DNA of 52,126 bases, taken from positions 1 through 52,126 of the forward strand of contig JAKADX010000029.1 in assembly GCA_021818505.1 (NCBI GenBank), given 5' to 3'. The DNA is from Pseudomonadota bacterium. GTDB lineage: Bacteria > Pseudomonadota > Alphaproteobacteria > Acetobacterales > Acetobacteraceae. Shown one piece after another: positions 40,895-50,954 of this stretch. Each line of letters opens with the position of its first letter. Position 1 is the first letter of the stretch. The notes below the pieces were generated by a model. The model had not been told where the DNA came from. It did no database searches and saw nothing but the letters and a program-made list of their open reading frames with translations. A program made the translations under genes and the position numbers.

Positions 40895-41490
40895 CGCCGC
40901 GGCTGCGCCTGAAGGGGCTGCGCAGCGCCATCGCCGGACCGTTCGATCTCGATGTCGCCGCCGGCGAGTGCGTTGCCGTCGTCGGCCCGTCAGGCTCCGG
41001 CAAGAGCCTGTTGCTGCGGCTGATCGCCGATCTCGACCCCGGCGAGGGCGAAGCGTTCCTCGACGGCCGCCCCCGCGCCGGCTTCCCCGCCCCCGCCTGG
41101 CGCCGCCGCGTCGCCTATGCCGCCGCCGAGCCGGGCTGGTGGGCCGAGGGCGTGGCCGCCCATTTTTCCGACCTCGCCGCTGCCAAGGCGTTGGTGGGCG
41201 AACTTGGCATTGCCTCGAACCTGCTGGATGGGACGGTGCGGCGTCTGTCCACCGGCGAGCGGCAGCGCCTCGCTTTGGTGCGCACCCTGCTGGCGGAACC
41301 TGACGTGCTGTTGCTGGACGAGCCGACCGCGGCGCTGGATTCCGACTCGGTTACGCGCACCGAGCGGCTGTTGCGCCAGTGGCTCGCATCTGGTGTCGCG
41401 ATCGTGCTGGTGACGCACGATACGGCGCTGGCCTCGCGGCTCGGCGACAGGAAATTCGCCATGCGCGACCGGCGACTTGCGCCGGCATGA
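40891..41490 (+). CDS. ABC ATP-binding protein, FetA-like
   Basis: The 199-residue ATPase has Walker A GPSGSGKSLLL (about 32-42), signature LSTGERQRLALVRTLLA and Walker B VLLLDEPTAALDSD, followed by the H-loop VLVTHD. Its small size and the partner gene (FetB-like permease overlapping by four bases) match the FetAB (YbbLM) iron exporter family. The start is a GTG inside the dipeptidase stop. Confidence 0.9.
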   Translation: MTPRLRLKGLRSAIAGPFDLDVAAGECVAVVGPSGSGKSLLLRLIADLDPGEGEAFLDGRPRAGFPAPAWRRRVAYAAAEPGWWAEGVAAHFSDLAAAKALVGELGIASNLLDGTVRRLSTGERQRLALVRTLLAEPDVLLLDEPTAALDSDSVTRTERLLRQWLASGVAIVLVTHDTALASRLGDRKFAMRDRRLAPA

Positions 41491-42293
41491 AACCCTCCAT
41501 CCCGCTCTCCGCCAGCGACCTCGCCATCGCCGCGGCGCTGGTGGTGCTGGACGGGGCGCTGTCGGTGGCGCTGGGCCTGGGACTGCACCGGCAGCTTGCC
41601 GTCGCGGCGGGACGCATGGTGCTGCAATTGCTGCTCATCGGCCTGGTGCTGCGCGCAGTGTTCGCGCTCGCTTCGCCGCCGGTGACGCTGCTGGTGGTGC
41701 TGGTGATGGTTGCGGTGGCGGCGCGCGAAGTTGCCGCGCGACCCGAGCAACGGCTGACAAATTACGGAAATTACACAATCGGCGCCTCGGCGGTGGCGGC
41801 GGCGACGCTGCTCACCAGCATCCTCGCGCTGACCACGGCGCTGCGGCCCTCGCCCTGGTACGACCCGCGCTACGCCATCCCGCTCGCCGGCATCGTGCTG
41901 GGCAACGTGCTCAACGCCGCCTCGCTCGCGCTCGATGCGCTACTCGGCGCGGTGGTCCGTGAGCGGGCGGCGATCGAGGCGCAACTGGCACTGGGGGCGG
42001 CCATCGGCACGTCCATGCGGGGGCTGGTGCGCAGCGCGGTGCGCCGGGGCCTGCTGCCGATCATCAACCAGATGTCGGCGGCCGGCGTGGTGACGCTGCC
42101 CGGCATCATGACCGGCCAGATCCTGGCCGGCCTCGATCCGATGGAGGCGGTGAAATATCAGATCCTGCTGATGTTCCTGCTCGCCGGCGGGTCCGGCCTC
42201 GGCGCCGTCGCGGCGGTGCTGCTGGCGGCGCGGCGGCTGACCGACGCACGGCACCGGCTGCGGCTGGACCGGCTGGTCAGCGGTCGGGGATAG
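41487..42293 (+). CDS. FetB/UPF0014-family membrane protein (metal export permease)
   Basis: The 268-residue protein starts at the ATG at 41487. It has about seven hydrophobic spans, beginning LSASDLAIAAALVVLDGALS. Family motifs include RLTNYGNYTIGAS, YAIPLAGIVLGNVLNAASLA and NQMSAAGVVTLPGIMTGQIL. FetAB exports iron and protects against peroxide stress in E. coli. The start overlaps the FetA-like stop. The 3' end overlaps the convergent methyltransferase gene by 17 bp. Confidence 0.92.
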   Translation: MKPSIPLSASDLAIAAALVVLDGALSVALGLGLHRQLAVAAGRMVLQLLLIGLVLRAVFALASPPVTLLVVLVMVAVAAREVAARPEQRLTNYGNYTIGASAVAAATLLTSILALTTALRPSPWYDPRYAIPLAGIVLGNVLNAASLALDALLGAVVRERAAIEAQLALGAAIGTSMRGLVRSAVRRGLLPIINQMSAAGVVTLPGIMTGQILAGLDPMEAVKYQILLMFLLAGGSGLGAVAAVLLAARRLTDARHRLRLDRLVSGRG

Positions 42294-42912
42294 CGCGACC
42301 CTCGTAGAAGAACGTGTGCGTGCGCGGGCCGGGGATGCGGGACGTTTCCAGTGCGGCGATACGGAACCCGGCGGCCGCGATCATCGCGTCGATCGGGCGG
42401 TTGAGGTGGCAGCCGCCGGCCAGCCGCGTCCACAGCGGATCGAGCCGGTCCTGCCAGCGCGCCACCCCCGGCTCCGGTGCGCGGCCGTGTTCGACGAACA
42501 GCAGCGCGCCGCTGGGACGCAGCACGCGCCGCACCTCCGCCAGCGCGCGCGCCGCGTCGGGGATGGTGCAAAGCGTCCAGGTGGTCACCACGGTATCGAC
42601 GCTGCGATCGTCCAGCGGCAGCGCCTCGGCCGACGCCGACAGCACCGCCACCGGCAGTGCGGACAGGCCCGCCCGCGCCTGCGCCCGCTCGCGCAGCGAC
42701 TCGGAGGGTTCCAGCGCCAACACGCTGCGCACCCCGCTGCCATAAAACGGCAGGTTGAGGCCGGAGCCGGCGCCGAGTTCCAGCACCACGCCCTCCGCCG
42801 CGCCGGCCACGCGGCGGCGGAACGGCCGCAGCCGGCCGCTCTGCATCGCCAGATGCGTCAGGCACGGCACCACATGGCGCTGATACAGGCCCATGTGCCA
42901 AGGATACGGCAT
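42277..42912 (-). CDS. Class I SAM-dependent methyltransferase
   Basis: The protein has about 211 residues from the ATG at 42912; the ATG at 42894 (MGLYQRHVVP) is an equally good start, as family members often open MGLY. SAM motif I is VLELGAGSGLNLPFY at about residues 43-57; TTWTLCTIPDAARALAEVRR and LLFVEHGRAP are the later motifs. This type resembles phospholipid or small-molecule methyltransferases. The substrate is not predictable. It converges on fetB and diverges from the DUF4260 gene with a very short gap. Confidence 0.88.
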   Translation of the reverse strand: MPYPWHMGLYQRHVVPCLTHLAMQSGRLRPFRRRVAGAAEGVVLELGAGSGLNLPFYGSGVRSVLALEPSESLRERAQARAGLSALPVAVLSASAEALPLDDRSVDTVVTTWTLCTIPDAARALAEVRRVLRPSGALLFVEHGRAPEPGVARWQDRLDPLWTRLAGGCHLNRPIDAMIAAAGFRIAALETSRIPGPRTHTFFYEGRAIPDR

Positions 42913-42930
42913 GGGCCGGGGAGGCACGAG

Positions 42931-43332
42931 ATGCGCGACGAAGCAACGGCCGGTCTGTCCGGCACGCTGCGCACATGGCTGCGGGTCGAGGGGTTTGCGG
43001 TGTTCGCGGCGGCACTCGTGCTCTACGTGCAGGCCGGTGGAGTGTGGTGGCTGTTCCTGCTGTTGTTCCTCGCTCCGGACCTGAGCATGCTCACTTATCT
43101 GCGCGGCCCGGTCGTGGGCGCGCTCGGCTACAACCTCGTCCACACCTACATGCTGCCCGTGGCGCTCGCCGCCCTTGCCTTCGTCGGCCTGCCGTGGGCG
43201 GTGCCGGTCGCGCTGATCTGGGCGGCGCATATCGGCCTCGACCGCGCCCTCGGCTATGGGCTGAAGCACCGCGCCGGCTTCGGCTTCACCCATCTCGGCC
43301 GCATCGGGCGCGCGGCGCAGGCGGCTGGGTAG
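42931..43332 (+). CDS. DUF4260 family membrane protein
   Basis: The 133-residue small membrane protein has three to four hydrophobic segments (VEGFAVFAAALVLYVQ, VWWLFLLLFLAPDLSML, YMLPVALAALAFVGLPW, VALIWAAHIGLDRALGY). The charged tail LKHRAGFGFTHLGRIGR is a DUF4260 hallmark. GGGGAGGCACGAG precedes the start. The function is unknown. It is 6 bp upstream of glpK and probably co-transcribed with it. Confidence 0.85.
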   Translation: MRDEATAGLSGTLRTWLRVEGFAVFAAALVLYVQAGGVWWLFLLLFLAPDLSMLTYLRGPVVGALGYNLVHTYMLPVALAALAFVGLPWAVPVALIWAAHIGLDRALGYGLKHRAGFGFTHLGRIGRAAQAAG

Positions 43333-43338
43333 CCCCGC

Positions 43339-44820
43339 ATGGCCGGCGATCTCGTCCTGGCACTCGACCAGGGCACCACTTCGACGCGGACCATTGCCTT
43401 CCGCGCTCCCACGCTGGCGCGGGTGGCCGAGGCGCGGCGGCCGCTGACGCAGCATTACCCGGCCGACGGTTGGGTGGAGCACGACCCGGCCGACCTTATT
43501 GCCGACAGTCTCGCCGTGCTGCGCGAGGCGCTGGCGACGACCGGCGCGGCCGCGCGCGACGTGGCCGGCATCGGCATCACCAACCAGCGCGAAACCACGC
43601 TGCTGTGGGAGCGCGCCACCGGCCGCCCGCTTCATCGTGCCATCGTCTGGCAGGACCGCCGCACCGCTGCTGCCTGCGACGCCCTGCGCACCCACGAGCC
43701 GCTGGTGGCCGCCCGCACCGGGCTGCTGATCGACCCGTATTTCTGCGCGACGAAACTTGCCTGGCTGCTCGACACGATCGACGGCGCGCGGGAAGCGGCG
43801 GCACGCGGCGCGCTCGCCTTCGGCACTGTGGATAGCTGGCTGCTCTGGCAGCTTACCGACGGCCGCGTCCACGCCACTGATGCGACCAACGCCAGCCGCA
43901 CCCTGCTCTACGACATCCATCGCGGCGCCTGGGACGACGAACTGCTGGACCTGTTCCGCATTCCCCGCGCCGTACTGCCGGAGGTCCGCGACAGTGCGGG
44001 TCGGTTCGGCACCACCCACGCGCTCGGCGGAGAGGTGCCGATCCTCGGCGTGGCCGGCGACCAGCAGGCGGCGATGGCCGGGCAGGCGTGCTTCGCGCCG
44101 GGGATGGTCAAATCGACCTACGGCACCGGCGCCTTTCTGTTGCGTCATACCGGGACGACGCCGGTCGCGTCCCGGCACCGGCTGCTGTCCACTGTTGCCC
44201 TGCAACTCGCGGGCAGGCGGACCTACGCGCTGGAGGGCGCGATCTTCGTTGCCGGCGCGGCCATACAATGGCTACGCGACGGGCTGCGGCTGATCGCCGA
44301 TGCCGCCGAGTCCGGCCCCCTCGCCGCCCGCGCCGATCCGGGGCAGCCGGTGTATCTGGTGCCGGCCTTCACCGGCCTCGGAGCGCCGCACTGGGACGCG
44401 GCGGCGCGCGGCGCCATCTTCGGCCTCACGCGCGCCACCGGCCCGGCGGAACTGGCGCGCGCGGCGCTGGAGAGCATCGCGTTTCAGACCCGCGACCTGT
44501 TGGAGGCCTTCCGCGCCGACGCGCCCGACGGCGCGGCGACGGTGCTGCGCGTCGATGGCGGGCTGACGGCGAGCGACTGGGCGATGCAGTGCCTCGCCGA
44601 CCAGTTGGGCGTCCCGGTGGACCGCCCGACTGTGACCGAAACGACCGCGCTCGGCGCCGCTTGGTTGGCCGGGTTCGCCGCCGGGGTGTGCCCCGATGCC
44701 GAGACGTTCGCGAGGGGCTGGGCGCTGGAGCGCCGTTTCGTTCCCGTGATGGCCGAGGCCGAACGTGAGCGTCGCTATCGCGGCTGGCGGGATGCCGTGC
44801 GCCGGACGCGCTCGGCATAG
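43339..44820 (+). CDS. glpK: Glycerol kinase
   Basis: The 493-residue FGGY kinase begins [20 protein letters not shown]. It has [30 protein letters not shown] with the glycerol-binding region, a [20 protein letters not shown] segment, and the C-terminal ATP-binding [20 protein letters not shown]. It phosphorylates glycerol to glycerol-3-phosphate in the cytoplasm. No glpF, glpD or glpR is nearby. Length is normal for the family. Confidence 0.95.
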   Translation: MAGDLVLALDQGTTSTRTIAFRAPTLARVAEARRPLTQHYPADGWVEHDPADLIADSLAVLREALATTGAAARDVAGIGITNQRETTLLWERATGRPLHRAIVWQDRRTAAACDALRTHEPLVAARTGLLIDPYFCATKLAWLLDTIDGAREAAARGALAFGTVDSWLLWQLTDGRVHATDATNASRTLLYDIHRGAWDDELLDLFRIPRAVLPEVRDSAGRFGTTHALGGEVPILGVAGDQQAAMAGQACFAPGMVKSTYGTGAFLLRHTGTTPVASRHRLLSTVALQLAGRRTYALEGAIFVAGAAIQWLRDGLRLIADAAESGPLAARADPGQPVYLVPAFTGLGAPHWDAAARGAIFGLTRATGPAELARAALESIAFQTRDLLEAFRADAPDGAATVLRVDGGLTASDWAMQCLADQLGVPVDRPTVTETTALGAAWLAGFAAGVCPDAETFARGWALERRFVPVMAEAERERRYRGWRDAVRRTRSA

Positions 44821-44838
44821 ATGACAAGGAGTTTCACG

Positions 44839-45552
44839 ATGGAGCCGATCCCCGACGCCACACTCTCCGCCCTGCGCCGCGTCAGCACTGCGACGCTGAC
44901 CACCGCGCTGTTCAAGCGCGGGCTGCGCAACACCTTCATGCGCGGGGTGCGGCCGCTCGCGCGCTATCCGCAAAATCTCGTCGGCCCCGCCTTCACGCTC
45001 CGCAACATCCCCGCCCGCGAGGACCTCGACCGCGTCGAGGGCTTCGCCAATCCCGCGCACCCGCAGCGCAAGGCGATCGAGACAGTGCCGCCGGGGCATG
45101 TGCTGGTGGTCGATTGCCGCGGCGAGGCGAACGTCGCCTCGGGCGGGGAAATCCTGATGACGCGGCTGTCGGTGCGGGGAGTCGCGGGCATGGTCAGCGA
45201 CGGCGGGATCCGCGACAGCGGCCCGATCGCGGCGCTGGCGATGCCGGTGTTCTGCGCCGGCCCGGCGGCGCCGCTCAACCTGGTCGCCCACCACGCCACC
45301 GAGACCCAGGTGCCGATCGGCTGCGGCGGCGTGGCCGTCTATCCGGGAGACCTGATCGTCGGCGACGCCGACGGCGTGGTGGTGCTGCCGGCGCAGCTCG
45401 CCGCCGAGGTTGCCGCCGAGGCCGACGCTCAGGAGCGTATGGAAGCCTGGATTCTGCGTCGCGTGCAGGACGGCGCCCGCCTGCCCGGCACCTATCCGCC
45501 GGACGAGGCCACCCGCGCCGCCTATGCGGCATGGCAGAAGCAGCAGGGCTGA
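44839..45552 (+). CDS. RraA-like protein
   Basis: The 237-residue protein starts at the ATG at 44839, preceded by AAGGAG; an upstream in-frame ATG at 44821 has no such site. The RraA fold is seen in VSTATLTTALFKRGLRNTFM, HVLVVDCRGEANVASGGEIL, GMVSDGGIRDSGPIAALA with the metal and oxoacid-binding residues, and YPGDLIVGDADGVVVLPAQL. Family members are either RNase E regulators or 4-hydroxy-2-oxo-acid aldolases and oxaloacetate decarboxylases. The GD-x20-R-D-type motif here is compatible with an aldolase, so the enzymatic role is at least as likely. Confidence 0.85.
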   Translation: MEPIPDATLSALRRVSTATLTTALFKRGLRNTFMRGVRPLARYPQNLVGPAFTLRNIPAREDLDRVEGFANPAHPQRKAIETVPPGHVLVVDCRGEANVASGGEILMTRLSVRGVAGMVSDGGIRDSGPIAALAMPVFCAGPAAPLNLVAHHATETQVPIGCGGVAVYPGDLIVGDADGVVVLPAQLAAEVAAEADAQERMEAWILRRVQDGARLPGTYPPDEATRAAYAAWQKQQG

Positions 45553-45757
45553 CGACGCGGAACCCTTGCCCTTACAGTTGTCCACAAGTGTTGAGAGCTA
45601 TGCCGGAGTGGCAATGGCGTTCCAACAGGACGCCGCAACCCTCGACGCGCCGCGACGCGGGACGCCCTGACCTGACCGGGGAAGCCCGGCGGGGGACTCG
45701 ACAACGGCGCCGCCGGCCACCACAAACCGCCGGCCGAGGCACGGAGAACCCCCCAAC

Positions 45758-47914
45758 ATGGATCACGCACCGCTCGCCGGGCTGCAGGTCGCGCGCCCGC
45801 TCGCCGATTTCCTCGCCGATGAAGCCCTGCCCGGTACCGGCCTCGCGCCCGCGCAGTTCTGGCAGGGCTACGCGCGGCTGCTCGCCGCGTTCGCCCCGCG
45901 CAACCGCGCGCTGCTCGACCAGCGCGATTCGCTGCAAAGCCGGATCGATGCCTGGCATGTCGCCAACCGCGGCAAAGCATTCGACGATGCCGCGTACCGC
46001 GCCTTCCTGACCGATATCGGCTACCTGCTGCCCCCGCCCCCGCCGTTCCAGGTGACGACCGAAAATGTCGATCCTGAAATCGCGACCATCGCCGGCCCGC
46101 AGCTTGTCGTCCCGGTCAACAACGCCCGCTACGCGCTGAACGCCGGCAACGCGCGCTGGGGCAGTGTGTACGACGCGCTCTACGGCACGAATGCCATCCC
46201 CGAGGATGGCGGGGCCGCGCGCGGGCGCGGCTACAACCCGGTGCGCGGCGCGCGCGTGGTGGCTGAGGCGCGACGCTTCCTCGACCGCATCGCCCCGCTC
46301 GAGGGCGCGAGCCACGCCGAGGTGACCGGCTATGCCGTGGCGGACGGCCGGCTGGTCGCCGCGCGCGGCGCAGGCGATGCAGTCGGACTTGCGCAGCCGG
46401 CTCGTTTCGCCGGCTACCAGGGCGAGGCGGCATCACCCTCCGTCGTGCTGCTGGTGCATCACGGGCTGCATGTCGAATTGCACATCGACCGCGCGCATCC
46501 GATCGGCCGCACCGATCCCGCCGGGCTGGCCGACGTGGTAATTGAATCCGCCGTCACCACCATCATGGATTGCGAGGACAGCGTTGCCGCCGTCGATGCG
46601 CCGGATAAGGTGGAGGTGTATCGCAACTGGCTTGGCCTGATGCAGAATACGCTCAGCGCGACATTCGAGAAAGACGGCCGCACCGTCGCGCGTCGGCTCA
46701 ATCCGGATCGCGAATACACGGCGCCGGACGGTGGCCGGCTGACGCTGCCCGGCCGCAGCCTGATGCTGGTGCGCAATGTCGGCCACCACATGTTCACCGA
46801 CGCGGTGCGTGATGCGCAGGGGAACGAGACGCCGGAAACGATCCTGGACGCCGCTGTGACATCGCTGATCGCGATGCACGACCTCACGGCGAAGCGCAAC
46901 AGCCGCGCCGGCTCCGTCTATGTCGTCAAGCCGAAGATGCACGGCCCCGACGAGGTCGCCTTCGCCGCCGACCTGTTCGCCGCCGTCGAGGATCTGCTGC
47001 ATCTCCCGCGCAACACGCTGAAGATGGGCATCATGGATGAAGAGCGGCGCACCAGCCTCAATCTCGCCGCCTGCATCCACGCCGCGCGCGAGCGGGTCGT
47101 GTTTATCAATACCGGATTCCTCGACCGCACCGGCGATGAGATCCACACCTCGATCGAGGCGGGTCCGATGGTGCGCAAAAACGAGATGAAGAACACACGC
47201 TGGATCGCTGCTTACGAGGACAACAACGTCGATGTCGGCCTCGCCTGCGGTTTGCGTGGGCGGGCGCAGATCGGCAAGGGCATGTGGGCCGCGCCCGACG
47301 CGATGGCGGAGATGCTGGCGCAGAAGATCGGCCATCCGCGTGCCGGCGCCAACACCGCGTGGGTCCCCTCCCCCACCGCCGCGACGCTGCACGCGCTGCA
47401 CTATCATGATGTGGACGTGGCGGCGCGGCAGCTGGAGATCGCCCGCCGCGCGCCCGCCAAGCGCGCCGACATGCTGACCCTGCCGCTGGCCGCCGGGGTC
47501 AACTGGTCGGATGACGAAGTGCAGCAGGAACTCGACAACAACGCGCAGGGCATCCTCGGCTACGTGGTGCGCTGGATCGACCAGGGCGTGGGCTGCTCGA
47601 AGGTGCCCGACATCCACGACGTGGCGCTGATGGAGGATCGCGCGACACTGCGCATCTCCTCCCAGCACATCGCCAACTGGCTGCTGCACGGCGTCGTGAG
47701 TGAGCAACGGGTGATGGACACCCTGCGCCGCATGGCGACGGTGGTGGATCGGCAGAATGCCGGCGATCCGCTCTATCGGCCGATGGCGCCCGCCTATGAC
47801 GGTCCGGCGTTCCGGGCGGCCTGCGATCTGGTCTTCAAAGGGCGCGCCCAGCCCAACGGCTATACCGAGTTCATCCTGCACACCCGCCGCCGCGAGGCCA
47901 AGCTGGCCGGCTGA
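45758..47914 (+). CDS. glcB: Malate synthase G
   Basis: The 718-residue protein is close to the 723 residues of E. coli GlcB. It has [20 protein letters not shown] at about 266, [68 protein letters not shown] and the catalytic Asp segment [20 protein letters not shown]. It condenses glyoxylate and acetyl-CoA to malate. No isocitrate lyase or glycolate oxidase gene is in this window. It starts after a 205-bp leader following the RraA-like gene. Confidence 0.96.
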   Translation: MDHAPLAGLQVARPLADFLADEALPGTGLAPAQFWQGYARLLAAFAPRNRALLDQRDSLQSRIDAWHVANRGKAFDDAAYRAFLTDIGYLLPPPPPFQVTTENVDPEIATIAGPQLVVPVNNARYALNAGNARWGSVYDALYGTNAIPEDGGAARGRGYNPVRGARVVAEARRFLDRIAPLEGASHAEVTGYAVADGRLVAARGAGDAVGLAQPARFAGYQGEAASPSVVLLVHHGLHVELHIDRAHPIGRTDPAGLADVVIESAVTTIMDCEDSVAAVDAPDKVEVYRNWLGLMQNTLSATFEKDGRTVARRLNPDREYTAPDGGRLTLPGRSLMLVRNVGHHMFTDAVRDAQGNETPETILDAAVTSLIAMHDLTAKRNSRAGSVYVVKPKMHGPDEVAFAADLFAAVEDLLHLPRNTLKMGIMDEERRTSLNLAACIHAARERVVFINTGFLDRTGDEIHTSIEAGPMVRKNEMKNTRWIAAYEDNNVDVGLACGLRGRAQIGKGMWAAPDAMAEMLAQKIGHPRAGANTAWVPSPTAATLHALHYHDVDVAARQLEIARRAPAKRADMLTLPLAAGVNWSDDEVQQELDNNAQGILGYVVRWIDQGVGCSKVPDIHDVALMEDRATLRISSQHIANWLLHGVVSEQRVMDTLRRMATVVDRQNAGDPLYRPMAPAYDGPAFRAACDLVFKGRAQPNGYTEFILHTRRREAKLAG

Positions 47915-47960
47915 CCGCCGCCGATGCTAGGCTCTCACGCCAGCCGAGAGGAGGAAACGC

Positions 47961-48683
47961 ATGAGCAGGGTGGCACTCGTGACGGGCGGCACGCGCGGGA
48001 TCGGCGCGGAGATCAGCCGTGAGCTGAAGACGGCCGGTCGCACCGTGATCGCGAGCTACGCCGGCAACGACGCCGCGGCGCAGGCCTTCCATGAGGAGAC
48101 CGGCATCCGCGTGATGAAGTTCGACGTGGCCGACTTCAAGCAATGCGAGACGGCGGTGCAGCAGATCACCGCCGAGTTCGGGCCGATCACCGTGCTCGTC
48201 AACAACGCCGGCATCACCCGTGACGCCACCCTGGCCAAGATGACGCGCGAGATGTGGGACGCGGTGGTCGATACCAATCTCGGCGGTTGCTTCAACCTCT
48301 GCAAGCTCACCTTCGACGGGATGCGCACGGAGAAGTTCGGCCGCATCGTCAATATCGGCAGCATCAACGGGCAGGCCGGACAGTACGGCCAGGTCAACTA
48401 CGCGGCCGCCAAGTCAGGCATCCACGGCTTCACGAAGGCGTTGGCGCAGGAGGGCGCGCGCTTCGGCATCACCGTCAACGCCATCGCGCCCGGCTATGTC
48501 GATACCGACATGGTGCGCGCGGTGCCGGCGGACGTGCTGCAGAAGATCATCGCCCGCATCCCGATGGGCCGCCTCGGCCATGCCGACGACATCGCGCGCG
48601 GCGTCGTGTTCTTGACCGCCGACGAAGCCGACTTCATCACCGGCTCGACGCTGTCGATCAACGGCGGGCAGCACATGTACTGA
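47961..48683 (+). CDS. phaB: Acetoacetyl-CoA reductase
   Basis: The 240-residue SDR starts after GAGAGGAGGAAACGC. The NADPH motif VTGGTRGIGAEISRELK is at the start. NNAGITRDATLAKMTREMWD, IVNIGSINGQAGQYGQVNYA with catalytic Ser, Tyr and AAKSG Lys, and FITGSTLSINGGQHMY at the C-terminus match PhaB. It reduces acetoacetyl-CoA to (R)-3-hydroxybutyryl-CoA for polyhydroxybutyrate synthesis. PhaA and PhaC are not in this window. GGCT-type -10 bases (TAGGCT, near 47929) may give it its own promoter. Confidence 0.95.
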   Translation: MSRVALVTGGTRGIGAEISRELKTAGRTVIASYAGNDAAAQAFHEETGIRVMKFDVADFKQCETAVQQITAEFGPITVLVNNAGITRDATLAKMTREMWDAVVDTNLGGCFNLCKLTFDGMRTEKFGRIVNIGSINGQAGQYGQVNYAAAKSGIHGFTKALAQEGARFGITVNAIAPGYVDTDMVRAVPADVLQKIIARIPMGRLGHADDIARGVVFLTADEADFITGSTLSINGGQHMY

Positions 48684-48712
48684 GACTGAGCGGCGGCGCT
48701 GTTCATTACGCC

Positions 48713-49549
48713 TTGAACGCCGCCACGCTCGCCGGAGCCGGCGCGATCGCGCTGTGGGCGTTCCTCGGCCTGCTGGCGCGCGCCGCTGGCGCGCTGCCGC
48801 CGTTGCAACTGACCGCGATGAGTTTTGCGGTCGCCGCGGTGTTCGGCATAGCGGTACTGGCGGCGCGCCGGCGGCTCCACGAGTTGCGGCAGGCGCCGCT
48901 GGCCTGGGCGCATGGCGTGGGTGGGCTGTTCGGGTTCCATGCGCTCTATTTCACTGCGCTGGCGCTGGCCCCGGCGGCCCAGGCGAACCTGATCAACTAT
49001 ACTTGGCCGTTGCTGATCGTCCTGCTGGCGGCCTGGCTGCTCGGCCTCAAGCTCAGGCCGCGGCATCTCGCCGGTGTGGCGCTGGCGGCGGCAGGCTGCG
49101 TGCTGCTGCTGGGCGGCACCGGGCGGCCGACTGTCACCGCCCTGCCCGGCTATCTGGCGGCGGCGGCGAGCGCGGTGACCTGGGCGCTGTATTCGGTGCT
49201 CGCTCGTCGGTTTGCCAAAGTGCCGACCGGGGCGGTCGCGGGGTTCTGCGCCGGGACCGCGGGGCTGGCCGCACTCGCGCATCTCGGCTTCGAGCGGACG
49301 ACCATTCCGAACATTACCACGCTGGCAGCAGCACTGACAATGGGGTTAGGGCCGGTGGGGGGTGCGTTTTTCCTGTGGGACATCGGCATGAAGCGCGGCG
49401 ACCCGCGCCTGCTTGGCACGCTGGCCTACGCGACTCCCGTCGCCTCCACGCTGCTGCTGTGCGCCGGCGGGTTCGCGCCGTTCAGCGCCGCCCTGCTGGC
49501 GAGTGCGGTGCTGGTGGCGGCCGGGGGGCTGGTGGCGGCGCGCGCCTAG
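48713..49549 (+). CDS. DMT-superfamily (EamA) transporter
   Basis: The 278-residue membrane protein has two EamA repeats and about ten hydrophobic segments (for example AAQANLINYTWPLLIVLLAA and GPVGGAFFLWDIGMKRGDPR). No ATG precedes the conserved part after the phaB stop; TTG at 48713 is the best available start, without a strong binding site, so the start is uncertain. It probably exports a metabolite or drug-like molecule. It lies about 30 bp after phaB. Confidence 0.88.
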   Translation: MNAATLAGAGAIALWAFLGLLARAAGALPPLQLTAMSFAVAAVFGIAVLAARRRLHELRQAPLAWAHGVGGLFGFHALYFTALALAPAAQANLINYTWPLLIVLLAAWLLGLKLRPRHLAGVALAAAGCVLLLGGTGRPTVTALPGYLAAAASAVTWALYSVLARRFAKVPTGAVAGFCAGTAGLAALAHLGFERTTIPNITTLAAALTMGLGPVGGAFFLWDIGMKRGDPRLLGTLAYATPVASTLLLCAGGFAPFSAALLASAVLVAAGGLVAARA

Positions 49550-50142
49550 CCCTTCGGCACCGTCCGCGCCATGCAGGGATGTTCCGAGAACGCCGCGAAC
49601 CACGCCGCCAGTTTCGGTGCCGCCGGGCGCCAGGGCTCGTGGGGGAAGCGGAAGTCGAGATAACCCAGCGCGCAGCCGATCGCGATCGTGCCGATGTCGA
49701 GCGTCTGGTGCGGCACGTCCGCCTCCAGCGCCGCGATGGTGCGGTCGATTGCCGCCTTGCGCCGCGCCATCAGCGCCGTGCGCGCCGCCTCGACCGGCCG
49801 CTGGCCCTCCCCGCGCCGCATCACCGCCGCGTCCATGATGCCGTCGGCCATCGCCTGGCGCCTGAGCGCGATCCAGCGGGCGGCGGCGGTATGGGGGAAC
49901 AGCGGGATGCCGCCTTCGCGGCTGTCGAGGTATTCGCAGATCACCGGGCTGTCGAACAGCGCCATGCCGTCCTCGGTCACCAGGCACGGGATCAGCGACA
50001 GCGGATTGGCCGCGATCAGGTCGGGCGGCGAGTCCTGAGGGTTGGTCGGGATCAGCGTGATGCGCTCATCGAGATCGCGGGCGATGGCGCAGGCCATCAC
50101 CTTGCGCACGAACGGGCTGGCCGCGGAATAGAACAGTTTCAA
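49546..50142 (-). CDS. Glutathione S-transferase
   Basis: The 198-residue protein has an N-terminal thioredoxin-like domain: MKLFYSAASPFVRKVMACAI, with the Ser of SPFVRKV at the GSH site, and NPLSLIPCLVTEDGMALFDS with the cis-Pro. The helical C-terminal domain has LDIGTIAIGCALGYLDFRFP. It conjugates or reduces with glutathione. It is 14 bp downstream of gloB and so in the same thiol-detoxification unit. It converges with the DMT transporter (4-bp overlap). Confidence 0.92.
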   Translation of the reverse strand: MKLFYSAASPFVRKVMACAIARDLDERITLIPTNPQDSPPDLIAANPLSLIPCLVTEDGMALFDSPVICEYLDSREGGIPLFPHTAAARWIALRRQAMADGIMDAAVMRRGEGQRPVEAARTALMARRKAAIDRTIAALEADVPHQTLDIGTIAIGCALGYLDFRFPHEPWRPAAPKLAAWFAAFSEHPCMARTVPKG

Positions 50143-50156
50143 CGTAACGCTCCCTC

Positions 50157-50879
50157 TCAGAACCGGTCCTTGCGCGCCCGCAGATTGGCCAGCGTCGCCA
50201 CGTCCGGGGCGCGCAGGAACGGGTTGCAGGCGCGTTCATCGGCCAGCCGGCTCGGCACCGTCGCCTGCCCGGCGGCGCGGCGGGCGCGCACGCCCTCGGC
50301 ATAGGCGGCCAGTGCGGCGTTGTCGGGGTCGGCGTGGCGGGCGAAGCGAGCGTTGCTCTCGGTATATTCATGCCCGCAGCACACCTGCGTATCATCCGGC
50401 AGCGTGTCAAACTTGCGCAGCGAGGAAAACATCTCGGCCGCCGTGCCCTCGAACAGCCGCCCGCAGCCGAGGCTGAACAGCGTATCGCCGCACAGCAGTA
50501 CCGCAGGATCGGCGAACACATAGGCGATGTGGCCGCGCGTGTGGCCCGGGGTTTCCAGCACCAGCGCCTCCGACCCGCCCAGCGCCACGCGATCCCCCTC
50601 CGCGACCGCCCGGTCGAGCCGCGGCAGCCGGTGCGCGTCGGCCGCCGCCCCGACCACGCGGGCGCCGTAGCGGTCACGGATCGTGTCGGTGCCGGCGACA
50701 TGGTCGGCGTGGTGGTGGGTGAGCAGGATCAGATCGAGCCGCCCCCCCGCGGCGTCGATCGCCGCCGCGACCGGCCCCGCCTCCGCCGGATCGACGATGG
50801 CAACCGCGCCGGTCGCCGCGTCGCGCAGCAGCCAGGCGTAGTTGTCGGACAGAATCGGTATGGCCTGCACGGCGAGCAT
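50157..50879 (-). CDS. gloB: Hydroxyacylglutathione hydrolase (glyoxalase II)
   Basis: The 240-residue protein starts at the ATG at 50879. The metal motif THHHADH is at residues 54-60, with ETPGHTRGHIAYVF and LCGDTLFSLGCGRLFEGTAA following. The C-terminal glyoxalase II domain (CCGHEYTESNARFA, ERACNPFLRA) is intact. It hydrolyses S-lactoylglutathione to lactate and glutathione in methylglyoxal detoxification. It is divergent from the methyltransferase gene at 50955, and the GST gene follows. Confidence 0.95.
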   Translation of the reverse strand: MLAVQAIPILSDNYAWLLRDAATGAVAIVDPAEAGPVAAAIDAAGGRLDLILLTHHHADHVAGTDTIRDRYGARVVGAAADAHRLPRLDRAVAEGDRVALGGSEALVLETPGHTRGHIAYVFADPAVLLCGDTLFSLGCGRLFEGTAAEMFSSLRKFDTLPDDTQVCCGHEYTESNARFARHADPDNAALAAYAEGVRARRAAGQATVPSRLADERACNPFLRAPDVATLANLRARKDRF

Positions 50880-50954
50880 GGGACCCCTGTAGCACCCGGC
50901 GCGACGGCCGGGAACGCCCCCCGCAAGGGCCGGCGGATGTGCTATATGGGCGGC

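Noticed and set aside
44839-45552. RraA-like protein as an RNase E regulator
   Set aside because: Not excluded, but the active-site-like residues and the carbon-metabolism neighbours do not single out that role, so no gene symbol was given.
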